Source: Niveispirillum lacus
Lineage (GTDB): Bacteria > Pseudomonadota > Alphaproteobacteria > Azospirillales > Azospirillaceae
Reading direction: 5' to 3'
Length of the DNA: 64,000 nt
Assembly (NCBI RefSeq): GCF_002251795.1
Contig: NZ_NOXU01000015.1
Span: forward strand, 38,774-102,773
Below, piece by piece: positions 15,982 to 24,497 of the stretch. Under the pieces are notes generated by a model that did not search any database, was not told the origin of the DNA, and saw only the letters and a program-made list of their open reading frames with translations. How positions within the stretch are numbered: position 1 is the stretch's first letter; every line of letters begins with the position of its first letter. Position numbers and translations under genes: made by a program.

Positions 15982-17508
15982 TTACCGCGCCGCACCCAAC
16001 ATCTGCAGGATCGGCAGGCGACGCTTGGCAAACACTTCCCAGCGTTCACCCAGTTCCGCCTTATGCCGATCGGCTGTCGTGATGGGTTTGCCATCGCGTA
16101 GCACCCGCTGGCCCACCTTCTCCAGCCTATGAAAGGCATGAAGCACGGGGTCCGTTCCGCTGGACAGGGCGGCGAGGAACAGCTTGCCCACCCGATCCAC
16201 CGCAATGCCACCACCGGTGACCGGGCTGGCCAGTGCTGGCATCCGGTCGGCGGTCGCAGCATCGGCCAGAAGCAGGTCATTCAGCCGGGAACAGCTCTCC
16301 TGCCGCGCACTCAGCCCGTCGTCCGGCAAACAAGGTGCAATCAGCTCCAACGCCCGCAGGGTCGCCAATGCCGCCTGCCCCTCTCCATCAAGCCCGGAAA
16401 GCAGGTCTGCTTCCGTCCGGGGGCCCGACAGCAACACCGTCAACGCCGCATGGGCCGTGTCGAACGGCACGTCGATAGGACGGGTTGCCACGGTTGCCCG
16501 GCGAGGGAGATCGCGCGGATGCCCCACAGCGGCCCAGCGACGTTCCGGTACCGCGCGGTCACCGCTACCGTCGCGGATGAACAGGTCCCGACGGAAGGGC
16601 CGGTTGGTCAGGTAGTCGCGCAAAAGTTCGGCAAAGTTCGGATCATCGGCGGCCGTTTGCCCCCCAACGGTAAGGATGATCTCGCTGAGCGCCGCCTCCT
16701 CCCACCGATCAGCCGCCCGGCCCTGTGCCACCAGTCGCAGACCAGCAGAGGCCAGCGCCTGTGCCACATCCGTGAAGTAAGCGGGATGCCAGCTCTCATT
16801 GAAATATTCGTGGGCCAGGTAATCCACGGGGCGCTCCATCAACGCTTCCAGCCTTGTGGTCACCGTGGGATTGACCCGGAAGTAGCCGGCATCATGGGCA
16901 CGCAGCCTGTCGGCCAGTGCCAGGGCGCCGGCGATCCGCGCAGACAATCCCCCCTGCCCCCGTTTGGCTCCGGCCAGCATCAGTTCCCGTAAGGGCAGAT
17001 ACTGCGCCCAACCTGGCAAAACATTATAGCCCAGATAGACCAGCCCGCCGGGCTTCAGGTGCCGGTCCAGGAAGGTTACGATCTCCGCACGCTGTTGCTG
17101 CCCTACCCAGGACCAGACACCATGCAGGGCGACAATATCAAAGGCAGGAAGGTCGGCTGCGGCATAATCGGCAAAACCCAGCGAACTGACCGACAGGTTT
17201 GATAGGCCCGCACCATCGGCCAACCATCGCGCATGCTCAACATGGGCAGTGTTGATGTCATTGCCCCAGAACCGCGCCTGTGGATTGGCCGCAGCCAGCA
17301 GCGCCAAGCTGAAGCCCTGGCCAAAGCCCAGTTCACAATAATCAAACGGCTCCCCCGGACTGATCGGCGACCGTTTGCCTAGAACCTCGGCCATGGGCCA
17401 TGGCTGCAACTCCGGATGAAAGCTGTAGGTATACCCGATCTCTGTCACATACCCATCGGTCCACCCCTGCATGATCCCCTTCCCCGGCCCGGTCCACCCT
17501 GTTTTCAT
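15982..17508 (-). CDS. SAM-dependent methyltransferase with regulatory domain
   Basis: 508 residues. Residues ~55-175 form a class I methyltransferase fold: motif I FDYCELGFGQGFSLALLAA, acidic residue in FWGNDINTAHVEHAR, then LPAFDIVALHGVWSW and FLDRHLKPGGLVYLGYN. Residues ~220-310 fit the methyltransferase regulatory domain that follows this family, and the rest is a mostly helical C-terminal region. The substrate is unknown. Translation may begin at ATG codon 13 (17472) rather than codon 1. It is divergent from thymidine kinase, with ~57 bases between the two starts. Confidence 0.8.
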   Translation of the reverse strand: MKTGWTGPGKGIMQGWTDGYVTEIGYTYSFHPELQPWPMAEVLGKRSPISPGEPFDYCELGFGQGFSLALLAAANPQARFWGNDINTAHVEHARWLADGAGLSNLSVSSLGFADYAAADLPAFDIVALHGVWSWVGQQQRAEIVTFLDRHLKPGGLVYLGYNVLPGWAQYLPLRELMLAGAKRGQGGLSARIAGALALADRLRAHDAGYFRVNPTVTTRLEALMERPVDYLAHEYFNESWHPAYFTDVAQALASAGLRLVAQGRAADRWEEAALSEIILTVGGQTAADDPNFAELLRDYLTNRPFRRDLFIRDGSGDRAVPERRWAAVGHPRDLPRRATVATRPIDVPFDTAHAALTVLLSGPRTEADLLSGLDGEGQAALATLRALELIAPCLPDDGLSARQESCSRLNDLLLADAATADRMPALASPVTGGGIAVDRVGKLFLAALSSGTDPVLHAFHRLEKVGQRVLRDGKPITTADRHKAELGERWEVFAKRRLPILQMLGAAR

Positions 17509-17565
17509 GGCACGATCACGTGAAGTCGGCTATGGAAAGCCCCGACCCATCGACAGGAAACAGGC

Positions 17566-18150
17566 ATGCGCTACGGAAAGCTGGAAGTCATCTGCGGACC
17601 CATGTTCTCCGGCAAGTCCACGGAAATCTTGAAGCGCGCGATCTGGTACACGCACGGCACCGGCTCTCACATCATGCTGCTGAAGCCAGCCTTTGACGTA
17701 CGTTATGCGGAGAACCGGGTCGTCAATCACGATGGTATCGGTTTTGACGCCCTGCCCATCACCCGCATGCCTGCCGTACCGGACACAATCAAGGCTGTCT
17801 TCATCGACGAGGTACAGTTCTGCGTGGACCCACACTACCACGGCGATGTGATCGAGGATGTGCGCACATTGCTGCACAGGGGCATTGATGTCGCCGTGTC
17901 CGGCCTGGATCTGGACTGGCGCGGCCGGGCCTTCCCGGTGACAGCTACGCTGGCGGCCATGGCGGATGGGCTGTGGAAGCTGAAGTCCCGCTGCGCCGTC
18001 TGCGGGCATGAAGCGCACAAAACCTTCAAGAAGCACCGCAATGACCGCACCGTCGAACTGGGGCAGGCCGATCTCTATGAACCACGCTGCAACCTGCATT
18101 GGCATGACCATAGCGAGGCGCCGGGTCGCGAACTGTCACTGGATCTGTGA
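17566..18150 (+). CDS. tdk: Thymidine kinase
   Basis: 194 residues, usual length for type II thymidine kinase (ATP + thymidine to dTMP, pyrimidine salvage). The P-loop GPMFSGKST is at residues 11-19 and FIDEVQFC is the Walker B/lasso region. SGLDLDWRGRAFP is the signature, CAVCGHEAHKTF supplies zinc ligands, and EPRCNLHW near the end supplies another. The start is supported by ACAGGAAACAGGC upstream. A SEC-C protein and ferrochelatase follow on the same strand. Confidence 0.95.
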   Translation: MRYGKLEVICGPMFSGKSTEILKRAIWYTHGTGSHIMLLKPAFDVRYAENRVVNHDGIGFDALPITRMPAVPDTIKAVFIDEVQFCVDPHYHGDVIEDVRTLLHRGIDVAVSGLDLDWRGRAFPVTATLAAMADGLWKLKSRCAVCGHEAHKTFKKHRNDRTVELGQADLYEPRCNLHWHDHSEAPGRELSLDL

Positions 18151-18213
18151 TAAGCGCACTGGTGAACCTGTGCCCAATACGCTATCCCGCCCGCAAGTGA
18201 TCGACTTCCAAGA

Positions 18214-18702
18214 ATGAGTGAGCAAATGAGCAAGTGCCCCTGCGACAGCGGCCGTGAATTTGATGCCTGCTGTGGCCCCTATCTGGCCCGTACCGAACCA
18301 GCCCCGACGCCCGAAGCGCTGATGCGGTCGCGCTACACCGCCTTTGCCAAGCAGGATGTCAACTACCTGGGCGAAACCCTGCTGCCGGGCACACAGGATG
18401 ATTTCGATGTGGCCCAGGTCACCGAATGGGCATCCAAAAGCATCTGGACCGGCCTGGAAGTTCGTTCCACGGCTGACGGCCAGACCCCGGACGAGGCCTA
18501 TGTGGAGTTCGTGGCCAAGTTTACGATGGACGGCAAGGACCTGATCCATCACGAAACCGGCCGTTTCAAGCAACAGGATGGTCGCTGGTGGTATGTCGAT
18601 GGCGTGATGGGCCAACGTCCCCGTACGGTCATCAAGGTTGGCCGCAACGATCCCTGCATCTGTGGATCGGGCAAGAAATTCAAGAAGTGCTGCGGCGCCT
18701 GA
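18214..18702 (+). CDS. YchJ-like SEC-C motif protein
   Basis: 162 residues. It has paired zinc-binding SEC-C motifs at both ends ([14 protein letters not shown] near residues 8-21 and [14 protein letters not shown] at the C-terminus) flanking a YchJ/NTF2-like alpha+beta core ([39 protein letters not shown]). This is the UPF0225/YchJ family; its biochemical role is not established. Translation could begin at 18214 or at the ATG at 18226. It lies 63 bases after tdk. Confidence 0.88.
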   Translation: MSEQMSKCPCDSGREFDACCGPYLARTEPAPTPEALMRSRYTAFAKQDVNYLGETLLPGTQDDFDVAQVTEWASKSIWTGLEVRSTADGQTPDEAYVEFVAKFTMDGKDLIHHETGRFKQQDGRWWYVDGVMGQRPRTVIKVGRNDPCICGSGKKFKKCCGA

Positions 18703-18793
18703 TAGGCAGGGCCTATCATTGCCATTTGTTCAATCGATTTCCCTGTTGCCGTCCTTCCTGACATCCTGCGACCATCGCGATGGAGGAAGGACG

Positions 18794-18964
18794 ATGCAAC
18801 GCAAATCCCTGGAAAAGCTGATACAGTCCCTGCACCGCTATGGTGCGGGACTTTCATCTGAAAATGGCTGTTTGGTCATTGAAGGTTTGGCCCCAGCGGA
18901 TATCTTGATGCAGGCGCACCGTCACCGCAAAGCCCTGGCGGCAATGGTGCGCGCCCGTTCCTGA
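18794..18964 (+). CDS. Small hypothetical protein (56 aa)
   Basis: 56 residues, starting at ATG 18794 behind a strong GGAGGAAGG; the longer in-frame reading from 18638 lies mostly inside the preceding gene and is rejected. The sequence is basic (KSLEKLIQSLHRYGAGLSSE, then HRHRKALAAMVRARS) with a short predicted beta/alpha pattern around NGCLVIEGLAPADIL. The family is not recognised. It sits between the YchJ-like gene and hemH on the same strand. Confidence 0.6.
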   Translation: MQRKSLEKLIQSLHRYGAGLSSENGCLVIEGLAPADILMQAHRHRKALAAMVRARS

Positions 18965-18992
18965 CCGGAACGGCGACCCCATTCCTGCCAGA

Positions 18993-20051
18993 GTGTTTTC
19001 AGAATTGACCCAGAACAACCCCTCGTCCCCCCTGCCCGCTGGTCATCCGCCTGTCCGGGCACCCAAGATCGGTGTGTTGCTGATTAATCTGGGAACACCG
19101 GAGGCGACTGACTACTGGTCCATGCGTCGATACCTGTCCGAATTCCTGTCGGACCGACGGGTGGTGGAAGTACCCCAGGCCATCTGGCAACCAATTCTTC
19201 AGGGCATCATCCTGACCTTCCGTCCCCGGAAGAGTGGCCATGCCTATGCCGGCATCTGGAACCGCGAGTTAAATGAGAGCCCCCTGAAGACCTTCACCCG
19301 CGCGCAGGCTGAAGGGTTGCGCGCGGCACTGCATGGGGGGCCCGCAGGCTCCGTCCTGGTGGAATGGGGCATGCGCTATGGTCAACCATCAACAGCCGCG
19401 GGTATCGACAGCCTGATTGCCAAGGGGTGTGAGCGTATTCTGCTATTTCCGCTGTATCCGCAGTACAGTGCCACCACCACGGCCACCGCCTGTGACCAGG
19501 CATTCCGGCATTTGATGACCTTGCGCCGCCAACCGGCGATCCGCACGGTTCCGACCTATCATGACGACCCCGCCTATATTGACGCGCTGGCCGCTGGGGT
19601 TACGCGCCACCTTGATAGCCTGTCCTGGAAGCCTGATCGCATCATCGCTTCCTTCCACGGGCTGCCAAAGATGTATCTGGACAAGGGTGATCCATACCAT
19701 TGCTACTGCCTAAAAACCGCCCGTCTGCTGCGGGAGAGGCTGGGCATGGATGCCGACAGGTTGACCCACGCATTCCAATCCCGTTTCGGCCGGACAGAAT
19801 GGCTGCAGCCCTATCTGGAACCGATGGTCAAGGCGCTACCGGAACAGGGCGTGAAGAAGTTGGCTATTCTCGCCCCCGCCTTTGTCAGCGATTGCGTCGA
19901 GACGTTGGAAGAAGTGAACCAGGGCATCCGGGAGACCTTCCTTACCGCTGGGGGGACCGACTTTACCTACATTCCGTGCCTGAATGAGCATCCTGACCAT
20001 ATCAACCTGCTGCGTGCCATCGTGGAACGCGAACTGGCCGGCTGGCTGTAA
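18993..20051 (+). CDS. hemH: Ferrochelatase
   Basis: 352 residues, usual length. It inserts Fe2+ into protoporphyrin IX, the last step of protoheme synthesis. IGVLLINLGTPEATDYWSMRRYLSEFLSD is the N-terminal signature (quoted parts: GVLLINLGTPEA and RRYLSEFLSD). The catalytic histidine is in SFHGLPKMYLDKGDPY and the conserved glutamate in CVETLEEVNQGIRE. The start is GTG at 18993, with weak ribosome-site support; the protein core begins about residue 26. An essential-type heme gene this close to a plasmid-type origin is notable. An iteron copy begins four bases after the stop codon. Confidence 0.95.
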   Translation: MFSELTQNNPSSPLPAGHPPVRAPKIGVLLINLGTPEATDYWSMRRYLSEFLSDRRVVEVPQAIWQPILQGIILTFRPRKSGHAYAGIWNRELNESPLKTFTRAQAEGLRAALHGGPAGSVLVEWGMRYGQPSTAAGIDSLIAKGCERILLFPLYPQYSATTTATACDQAFRHLMTLRRQPAIRTVPTYHDDPAYIDALAAGVTRHLDSLSWKPDRIIASFHGLPKMYLDKGDPYHCYCLKTARLLRERLGMDADRLTHAFQSRFGRTEWLQPYLEPMVKALPEQGVKKLAILAPAFVSDCVETLEEVNQGIRETFLTAGGTDFTYIPCLNEHPDHINLLRAIVERELAGWL

Positions 20052-20055
20052 TTTA

Positions 20056-20074
20056 TCCTTACCGTTTGGGGGGC
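20056..20074 (+). repeat. Isolated replication iteron downstream of hemH
   Basis: TCCTTACCGTTTGGGGGGC, nearly identical to the iterons of the origin 4.4 kb away. The flanking 20052-20220 gap holds no other gene. Confidence 0.75.
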
Positions 20075-20220
20075 ACCAACAGAGCGGCATGTCACTTTGC
20101 CCGCACTCTGGTTGTCGCTGCTGCCCCCAAATCTTGTCGGACAGGCCGGCACAGTCGTGATGATTGCCGTGACCGAAAAGGCCGACTATTCTGAGGCCTC
20201 ATTATTCGCGGATCAATGCC

Positions 20221-20412
20221 ATGGAAGTCACCATCGGGCCCGATGGCACCATCAGTTTAACGGCTGAGATGCTGGCGCATCTGCGCACACGGCCGGGCGA
20301 AAAATTGTCGGTTTTTCTGACAGCTGATCACCGTCTGGAACTGGCTCCACCAGCGAAGGCCCCCGGCGAGAAACTCTTGCAAACGATGCTGGGCCGGACC
20401 GCGAAGCCATGA
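20221..20412 (+). CDS. AbrB/MazE-like small DNA-binding protein
   Basis: 63 residues. MEVTIGPDGTISLTAEMLAH followed by RPGEKLSVFLTADHRLEL fits the swapped-hairpin AbrB/SpoVT/MazE fold (strand, GxIxLP-like turn, helix, strand). Such proteins serve as antitoxins or transition-state regulators. No toxin gene lies next to it, so it is an orphan. The C-terminal ~20 residues resemble the tail found on alphaproteobacterial orphan members. A good hairpin terminator follows. Confidence 0.7.
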   Translation: MEVTIGPDGTISLTAEMLAHLRTRPGEKLSVFLTADHRLELAPPAKAPGEKLLQTMLGRTAKP

Positions 20413-20427
20413 GGGGCGGGCAAAAAG

Positions 20428-20458
20428 AAAGCCCATGTGTTGGCGACCATGGGCTTTT
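20428..20458 (+). terminator. Terminator of the AbrB-like gene
   Basis: AAAGCCCATG (20428-20437) pairs with CATGGGCTTT (20448-20457) and is followed by T. Confidence 0.75.
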
Positions 20459-20544
20459 GAAGTTTCCTTGTGAAGCGCGCCGTCCAAGGTCCGGTCGCCT
20501 AATACATATCTTTTAATGTCTAACGCGCACGACCGAGCGCAGGT

Positions 20545-20997
20545 CTATAGACGGTCAATGTTTCTGCGAAACTCTGCTCGACCCAGAATCCTCACCTTTC
20601 GGGTTTGCGGCGGCTCTGGTCGCGTCACTAAGTAAAGTCCGGCAAGGACCATGACGCCGATACCAGCACCAGCCAGCCAGGAATGCGGACCGGCACTGAA
20701 CACAAGCAGCACGGCGGCCAGAAGCAGGCTGCTCAACGCCGCCAGTTTTGCCCGCCTTGTCATGGCCCCCTGCTCCATGAACAGTCTCAGAGGCGCCCCA
20801 AATCGGGGATGGTTTAGCAACCGTTCCGCACGATGATCGCCTAAACGCAGCAAACACCAGACGGACAACAGCAGAAACACGGTTGTTGGCATCACCGGCA
20901 CCACCATTCCGACCATACCCAGCAGCAGAAAGACACTTGCCCCTAGCCGATAGACGGCCCGCGTCAGGATAGCGGGCGGTGCCCGATGAGACTTCAT
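20545..20997 (-). CDS. DUF454 (YbaN) inner-membrane protein
   Basis: 150 residues from the ATG at 20997, chosen because GGAGGA lies ~6 bases upstream; the longer frame running into oxyR's region is non-coding. RAVYRLGASVFLLLGMVGMV, VPVMPTTVFLLLSVWCLLR and LNHPRFGAPLRLFMEQGAM are DUF454 hallmarks, with about four membrane segments. Family function is unknown. It is divergent from oxyR, and a candidate parS palindrome lies 21 bases before its start. Confidence 0.82.
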   Translation of the reverse strand: MKSHRAPPAILTRAVYRLGASVFLLLGMVGMVVPVMPTTVFLLLSVWCLLRLGDHRAERLLNHPRFGAPLRLFMEQGAMTRRAKLAALSSLLLAAVLLVFSAGPHSWLAGAGIGVMVLAGLYLVTRPEPPQTRKVRILGRAEFRRNIDRL

Positions 20998-21017
20998 GAT
21001 GATCCTCCTGCCAGCAC

Positions 21018-21031
21018 TTGCGACGTCGCAA
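21018..21031. promoter_or_regulatory. Candidate parS site 1 (DUF454-oxyR gap)
   Basis: TTGCGACGTCGCAA, a perfect 14-bp palindrome identical to the copy just after parB. Its three occurrences in 8.6 kb around parAB suggest ParB binding. Confidence 0.65.
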
Positions 21032-21144
21032 CCATGGCATGACAAAACCAATATCTGACCGTATCGCCCTCGGATTGACCGGTACAATTGATTGTTCAGA
21101 TGGTTATGATTGGTGCCACCTATTGCGCATCTGCGAGAGAAAAG

Positions 21145-22068
21145 ATGAATCTGCGTGACCTGCGCTATGTCATCGCCGTTGCCGACCACCGGCATTTTGG
21201 GCGGGCGGCTGAGGCCTGCAATGTCAGTCAGCCAACCCTGTCGGGCCAAATCCGCAAACTGGAAGAAATGTTGGGGATCACCCTGTTCGAGCGGACGAAC
21301 AAATCGGTTATCGCCACACCGGCTGCGGCGCAGATTGTACCCTTGGCCCGGGCCGCTGTGGAAAATGCGGACGCCATCGCGGCACTGGCGCAAGGATGGC
21401 GCGACCCACTTTCCGGTTCCTTACGGCTTGGGGTCATTCCAACCCTTGGTCCCTATCTGATCCCCCGGCTTCTGGGTCCATTGAAACGCGAGTATCCGCA
21501 ATTGGACCTCGTCCTGTGGGAGGACATCACCGACAATCTGTTGAGCAGACTGCGGCGACACGATCTCGATGCGGTGCTGCTGGCAACAGAGGTGGATGAT
21601 GACGATATCCACAGTCTGGCGCTGTTTGAGGAACCATTCCTGCTGGTGGTTCCCGACGCGCATCCGCTGGCGGAACAACCGGTGATCTCGGAGGCCGCGC
21701 TGCAGGGTGTTGAGATGCTGGTTCTGGCCGATGGACACTGCCTGCGTGACCAGGCCCTGGCGGCATGTCATCAAGCGGGGCCCGGTCGTGCTGACCTGCG
21801 GGCCACAAGCCTGGAGATGCTGCTCAATATGGTGGCTGCTGGTTATGGCTGCACCCTGGCGCCCGCCCTGGTCGTGGCAGGGCGCAATGTGCCGGTGCCG
21901 GGAACCGTTGCCCGCCCGCTGCTCCCTGGCATAGCAGGGCGTACTGTGCGCCTCGCGTTCCGCACGACCTTCCCTCGACGCGGCGCTGTCGAAGCGGTAG
22001 CAGAAAGTATTCAATCCTTACGGCTTGGGGGAGGGGGACATGTGATCACCCAAAATGCTTCCATTTGA
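21145..22068 (+). CDS. oxyR: LysR-family peroxide sensor OxyR
   Basis: 307 residues from the ATG at 21145 (MNLRDLRYVIAVADHRHFGR); an upstream in-frame start at 21088 is less likely. The winged helix-turn-helix is residues ~1-60, followed by a LysR substrate domain. GHCLRDQALAACH contains C199 and C208, the exact spacing and numbering of the redox-active disulfide of E. coli OxyR, so it most likely senses H2O2 and activates antioxidant genes. It is divergent from the DUF454 gene. Two iteron-like sequences (21418-21435, 22015-22032) fall inside the coding region. Confidence 0.92.
   Translation: MNLRDLRYVIAVADHRHFGRAAEACNVSQPTLSGQIRKLEEMLGITLFERTNKSVIATPAAAQIVPLARAAVENADAIAALAQGWRDPLSGSLRLGVIPTLGPYLIPRLLGPLKREYPQLDLVLWEDITDNLLSRLRRHDLDAVLLATEVDDDDIHSLALFEEPFLLVVPDAHPLAEQPVISEAALQGVEMLVLADGHCLRDQALAACHQAGPGRADLRATSLEMLLNMVAAGYGCTLAPALVVAGRNVPVPGTVARPLLPGIAGRTVRLAFRTTFPRRGAVEAVAESIQSLRLGGGGHVITQNASI
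21418..21435 (+). repeat. Iteron-like sequence inside oxyR (1)
   Basis: TCCTTACGGCTTGGGGTC, encoding Ser-Leu-Arg-Leu-Gly-Val and using the Leu codon TTA, which is uncommon in this GC-rich sequence. It matches the origin iterons except near the 3' end. Confidence 0.45.
22015..22032 (+). repeat. Iteron-like sequence inside oxyR (2)
   Basis: TCCTTACGGCTTGGGGGA at the 3' end of oxyR. It is a full match to the iteron pattern and again encodes Ser-Leu-Arg-Leu-Gly with TTA. Confidence 0.55.
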
Positions 22069-22092
22069 GGCGATCACACGTCCAACCCGTCG

Positions 22093-22707
22093 CTAACCCG
22101 CCCGCACCCGCCGGATCCATTCGACCATTTCACCGGGATTCACCCCATGGCCGAAGACACGGACAAAATCGCCGTCGCGGTTCATCAGGTAGATGAAGGC
22201 GGAATGGTCCATCAGATAGTCCGTGGTTCCTGCTTCCTCCGCCGAGATTTTCTTGTAGTAGGCGCGATAGGATTTGGTCGCTGCATCTATCTGTTCCGGT
22301 GTACCGGTCAGACCGCGGATCGCGGGATGAAACAGGCCGACATAGCCGGCCAACTGCGCCACCGTATCCCGCTCCGGATCGATACTGACGAACAGCGCTT
22401 GGGTGTCAGCCAGTTCTTCTGGCGTAAGCTGATCCAATGCTTGTGCAATCAGTTGCAGATCCGTGGGGCAGATATCCGGGCAGAAACTGTACCCGAAATA
22501 GACCAGGGAGAGTTTGCCTTTCAGAATGTCCTGGGTGACTGGCTGCCCCAGATGGTCAGTCAGGGTGAAGGGGCCGCCAATGGCGGCCCGCCCATGCCCC
22601 TGCTCTGTCCGCTGCGGTGACAGTCGGTCGGCAATCAGGGCTATGGAGCCCAGCAGTACGGCAGTCGCCAGTACGGCCAGGCCGGTCCAGAAGGTCCGGC
22701 GCCTCAT
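22093..22707 (-). CDS. SCO/SenC copper chaperone for cytochrome oxidase
   Basis: 204 residues. One N-terminal membrane anchor (residues ~6-27) is followed by a thioredoxin-fold domain. Cu-binding cysteines are C76 and C80 in GYSFCPDICP, and the third ligand is H168 in MDHSAFIYL. SCO proteins deliver copper to, or keep reduced, the CuA site of cytochrome c oxidase. It is the last gene of a minus-strand set with PCu(A)C (15 bases upstream) and DUF2946, a classic copper-delivery group. Confidence 0.92.
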   Translation of the reverse strand: MRRRTFWTGLAVLATAVLLGSIALIADRLSPQRTEQGHGRAAIGGPFTLTDHLGQPVTQDILKGKLSLVYFGYSFCPDICPTDLQLIAQALDQLTPEELADTQALFVSIDPERDTVAQLAGYVGLFHPAIRGLTGTPEQIDAATKSYRAYYKKISAEEAGTTDYLMDHSAFIYLMNRDGDFVRVFGHGVNPGEMVEWIRRVRAG

Positions 22708-22722
22708 CAGCAGGCGATTGGC

Positions 22723-23211
22723 TTAATGATGATGGCCGGCATGGCCGTCATGACCATGGCCCTTCATGGGCGCCATCGCCCCCGGACCCTGAACCGGAAC
22801 AGTCACCGGCACCTCGCCAGCCTTCTCAAACTTCAAGGTCAGGGGGAAGCTCTCACCCTGTTTAAGGGGGGCCTTCAGACCCATCAACATGATATGCAGA
22901 CCGCCGGGCTTCAGTTCTGTCGGCGTGCCGGCAGTTACAGCGATACCGCCTTCCACGGGCCGCATCCGCGCGATACCGCCTTCCATCAGATGGGTGTGAA
23001 GCTCGACGGTTTCAGCCACCGGGCTGCTGGCGCCCAGCAGCTTGTCAGCCCCAGCATCGATCGACAAAGTCATGAAAGCGGCACCGGCCTTAGCTTGCGG
23101 TGCCGAGGCGCGTGAGAAGGGATTGGAAACGCTGATTTCTGCCTGAGCCGCACCAACGAAAAGCAAAGCGGCGGCAGCAGAGACAACGAGGTTACGGGCA
23201 AAAGTACGCAT
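22723..23211 (-). CDS. Periplasmic copper chaperone PCu(A)C
   Basis: 162 residues from ATG 23211; an in-frame ATG at 23226 lacks a ribosome site. A Sec signal peptide (MRTFARNLVVSAAAALLFVG...AQA) precedes a cupredoxin-like domain with the H/M copper motif: ELHTHLMEGGIARMRPV and GGLHIMLMGL. The C-terminus is His rich (KGHGHDGHAGHHH), giving extra metal binding. It hands Cu(I) to CuA-type oxidases, usually together with SCO, which is encoded next. Confidence 0.92.
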   Translation of the reverse strand: MRTFARNLVVSAAAALLFVGAAQAEISVSNPFSRASAPQAKAGAAFMTLSIDAGADKLLGASSPVAETVELHTHLMEGGIARMRPVEGGIAVTAGTPTELKPGGLHIMLMGLKAPLKQGESFPLTLKFEKAGEVPVTVPVQGPGAMAPMKGHGHDGHAGHHH

Positions 23212-23264
23212 GGTCAGTATTCCCATGGGTGATTGATTGGATGCAGTGGGAAGGGCAGGGCGGA

Positions 23265-23645
23265 TCAAAGACCCGGCGGCCCTCGCGCACCCAACCCGGC
23301 AATCCAGACCCGTTGGCCGCTCACCAAGGCGGTGACGATGCCGGCCGCCATTACACCCCACTGCCGGGGCAGGGGCATTGCAACAGACCCGGTCGGTGCC
23401 GACAGGGATGGCAATAAACCAAACGGGCACGCTGCGACCTGATCCAGGTGCGTCGCCGTTTTCGCATCACCCTGGCCTGGTTCAACCAAGCCACAAATTG
23501 TTAAGGATAATGCGCCACGGCGTAAGGCCTGAACGTCCGGCATATAGCCACGCGGTATCAGCGCAACAAATAGCAATGCCGTCAGCAGCCCCCACACTGC
23601 CCAGCTTTGCCACCCGCCCTGTCTGATCATCATGGCGCTGTTCAT
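23265..23645 (-). CDS. DUF2946 family protein
   Basis: 126 residues from ATG 23645 (a longer frame to 23738 is possible). One N-terminal membrane segment (WAVWGLLTALLFVALIPRGYM) carries the PRGYMPD motif. The periplasmic part has two cysteines (LTICGLVEPGQGD and VAACPFG) and a second hydrophobic segment near the C-terminus. This pattern fits DUF2946, whose genes commonly neighbour PCu(A)C and copper-receptor genes. It probably leads the three-gene copper operon, but the exact role is unknown. Confidence 0.75.
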   Translation of the reverse strand: MNSAMMIRQGGWQSWAVWGLLTALLFVALIPRGYMPDVQALRRGALSLTICGLVEPGQGDAKTATHLDQVAACPFGLLPSLSAPTGSVAMPLPRQWGVMAAGIVTALVSGQRVWIAGLGARGPPGL

Positions 23646-23768
23646 GCCACATGCGATGCCATGTCTGAGCCTGCCTGTCCAATGCTCAGTTGTCGCAATG
23701 ATTGACCGCGTCCGGTCCTTCTCCGCGCTGGCGGCCATGGCGTAAACCAGCTTCAGGTTTGTCGGTAA

Positions 23769-23782
23769 ATGCGACGTCGCAA
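23769..23782. promoter_or_regulatory. Candidate parS site 2
   Basis: ATGCGACGTCGCAA, one mismatch to the 14-bp palindrome TTGCGACGTCGCAA. It lies in the divergent gap between the DUF2946 gene and the PAS gene. Confidence 0.55.
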
Positions 23783-23880
23783 CCAGATATCGCTACTGCG
23801 ACTTATTATGAGACGATATTCCGAGTTGCCAGCCTTGGTAGGGCCCGTCATCTTGTCTCGGCCAACCAGTCAGGTTTCTC

Positions 23881-24453
23881 ATGGGTACCGTCATTCTCAC
23901 TCGTCTGGCCGCACCGTTCGGCATGTGGGAAACCCATGCACCGGAGCCGATGGCCGATACACCCGACATGATGGTGACCCTGTGTGACCACTGGCGTAGC
24001 TGTAGCAGCGGCAGCGAAATTCCTCAGGCGATGGACTTTACCCCGGTCGCCCTGCGTAATATGGCGGGCAATCTGGCCCTGGTTGATCTACGCCTTGGTG
24101 TCGATCACGCCCGCTATCTATGGGCTGGACCGAAGCTGGTAGAGCTATTTGGCAGCCCCTTGACCGGACGGCTTCTGTCGCATTGCTATAGTGGGCAGAC
24201 TTTAAAGGAAGTCCGCGAGGCTTATCGCCGGATGCTGAGCGTGGCGGGCCCTGTTTTCAGTGACCGGCGTTTCCGGGTCTTCAGGAAAAAACTGGGCTAT
24301 CACCGGCTGCTTTTGCCTTTACTTGACGACCGGCATGAAATCGGATTCGCCATGTTGATGCTGCTCCCCAAGGGCGAACTGCGTTCGGCCGCGGAGTGGC
24401 GGGTGCTTGAAATGGAATTGGATCTGGCCCAGGCGCTGCGCTCTCTGGACTGA
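23881..24453 (+). CDS. PAS_5-type PAS domain protein
   Basis: 190 residues. DHWRSCSSGSEIPQAMDFTP, then NLALVDLRLGVDHARYLWAG and LTGRLLSHCYSG, is the PAS_5 family of short single-PAS proteins common in Rhodospirillales. The rest is the second half of the PAS fold (RFRVFRKKLGYHRLLLPLLDDRHEIGFAMLML is represented by HRLLLPLLDD and IGFAMLMLL). It has no attached output domain, so it may act through a partner or be a cofactor-free regulator. The gene ends just before the palindromic iteron pair of the origin. Confidence 0.78.
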   Translation: MGTVILTRLAAPFGMWETHAPEPMADTPDMMVTLCDHWRSCSSGSEIPQAMDFTPVALRNMAGNLALVDLRLGVDHARYLWAGPKLVELFGSPLTGRLLSHCYSGQTLKEVREAYRRMLSVAGPVFSDRRFRVFRKKLGYHRLLLPLLDDRHEIGFAMLMLLPKGELRSAAEWRVLEMELDLAQALRSLD

Positions 24454-24463
24454 CACCGATCAT

Positions 24464-24497
24464 CCTTACCGTTTGGGGGCGCCCCCAAACGGTAAGG
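24464..24497. repeat. Head-to-head iteron palindrome
   Basis: Two iterons in inverted orientation form a perfect 34-bp palindrome whose left half is CCTTACCGTTTGGGGGC. It lies 11 bases after the PAS gene and could also act as that gene's transcriptional end. Confidence 0.8.

Noticed and set aside
20998..21393. Extension of the DUF454 frame into oxyR
   Set aside because: The extra residues are antisense to oxyR and the ATG at 20997 has a strong ribosome site.
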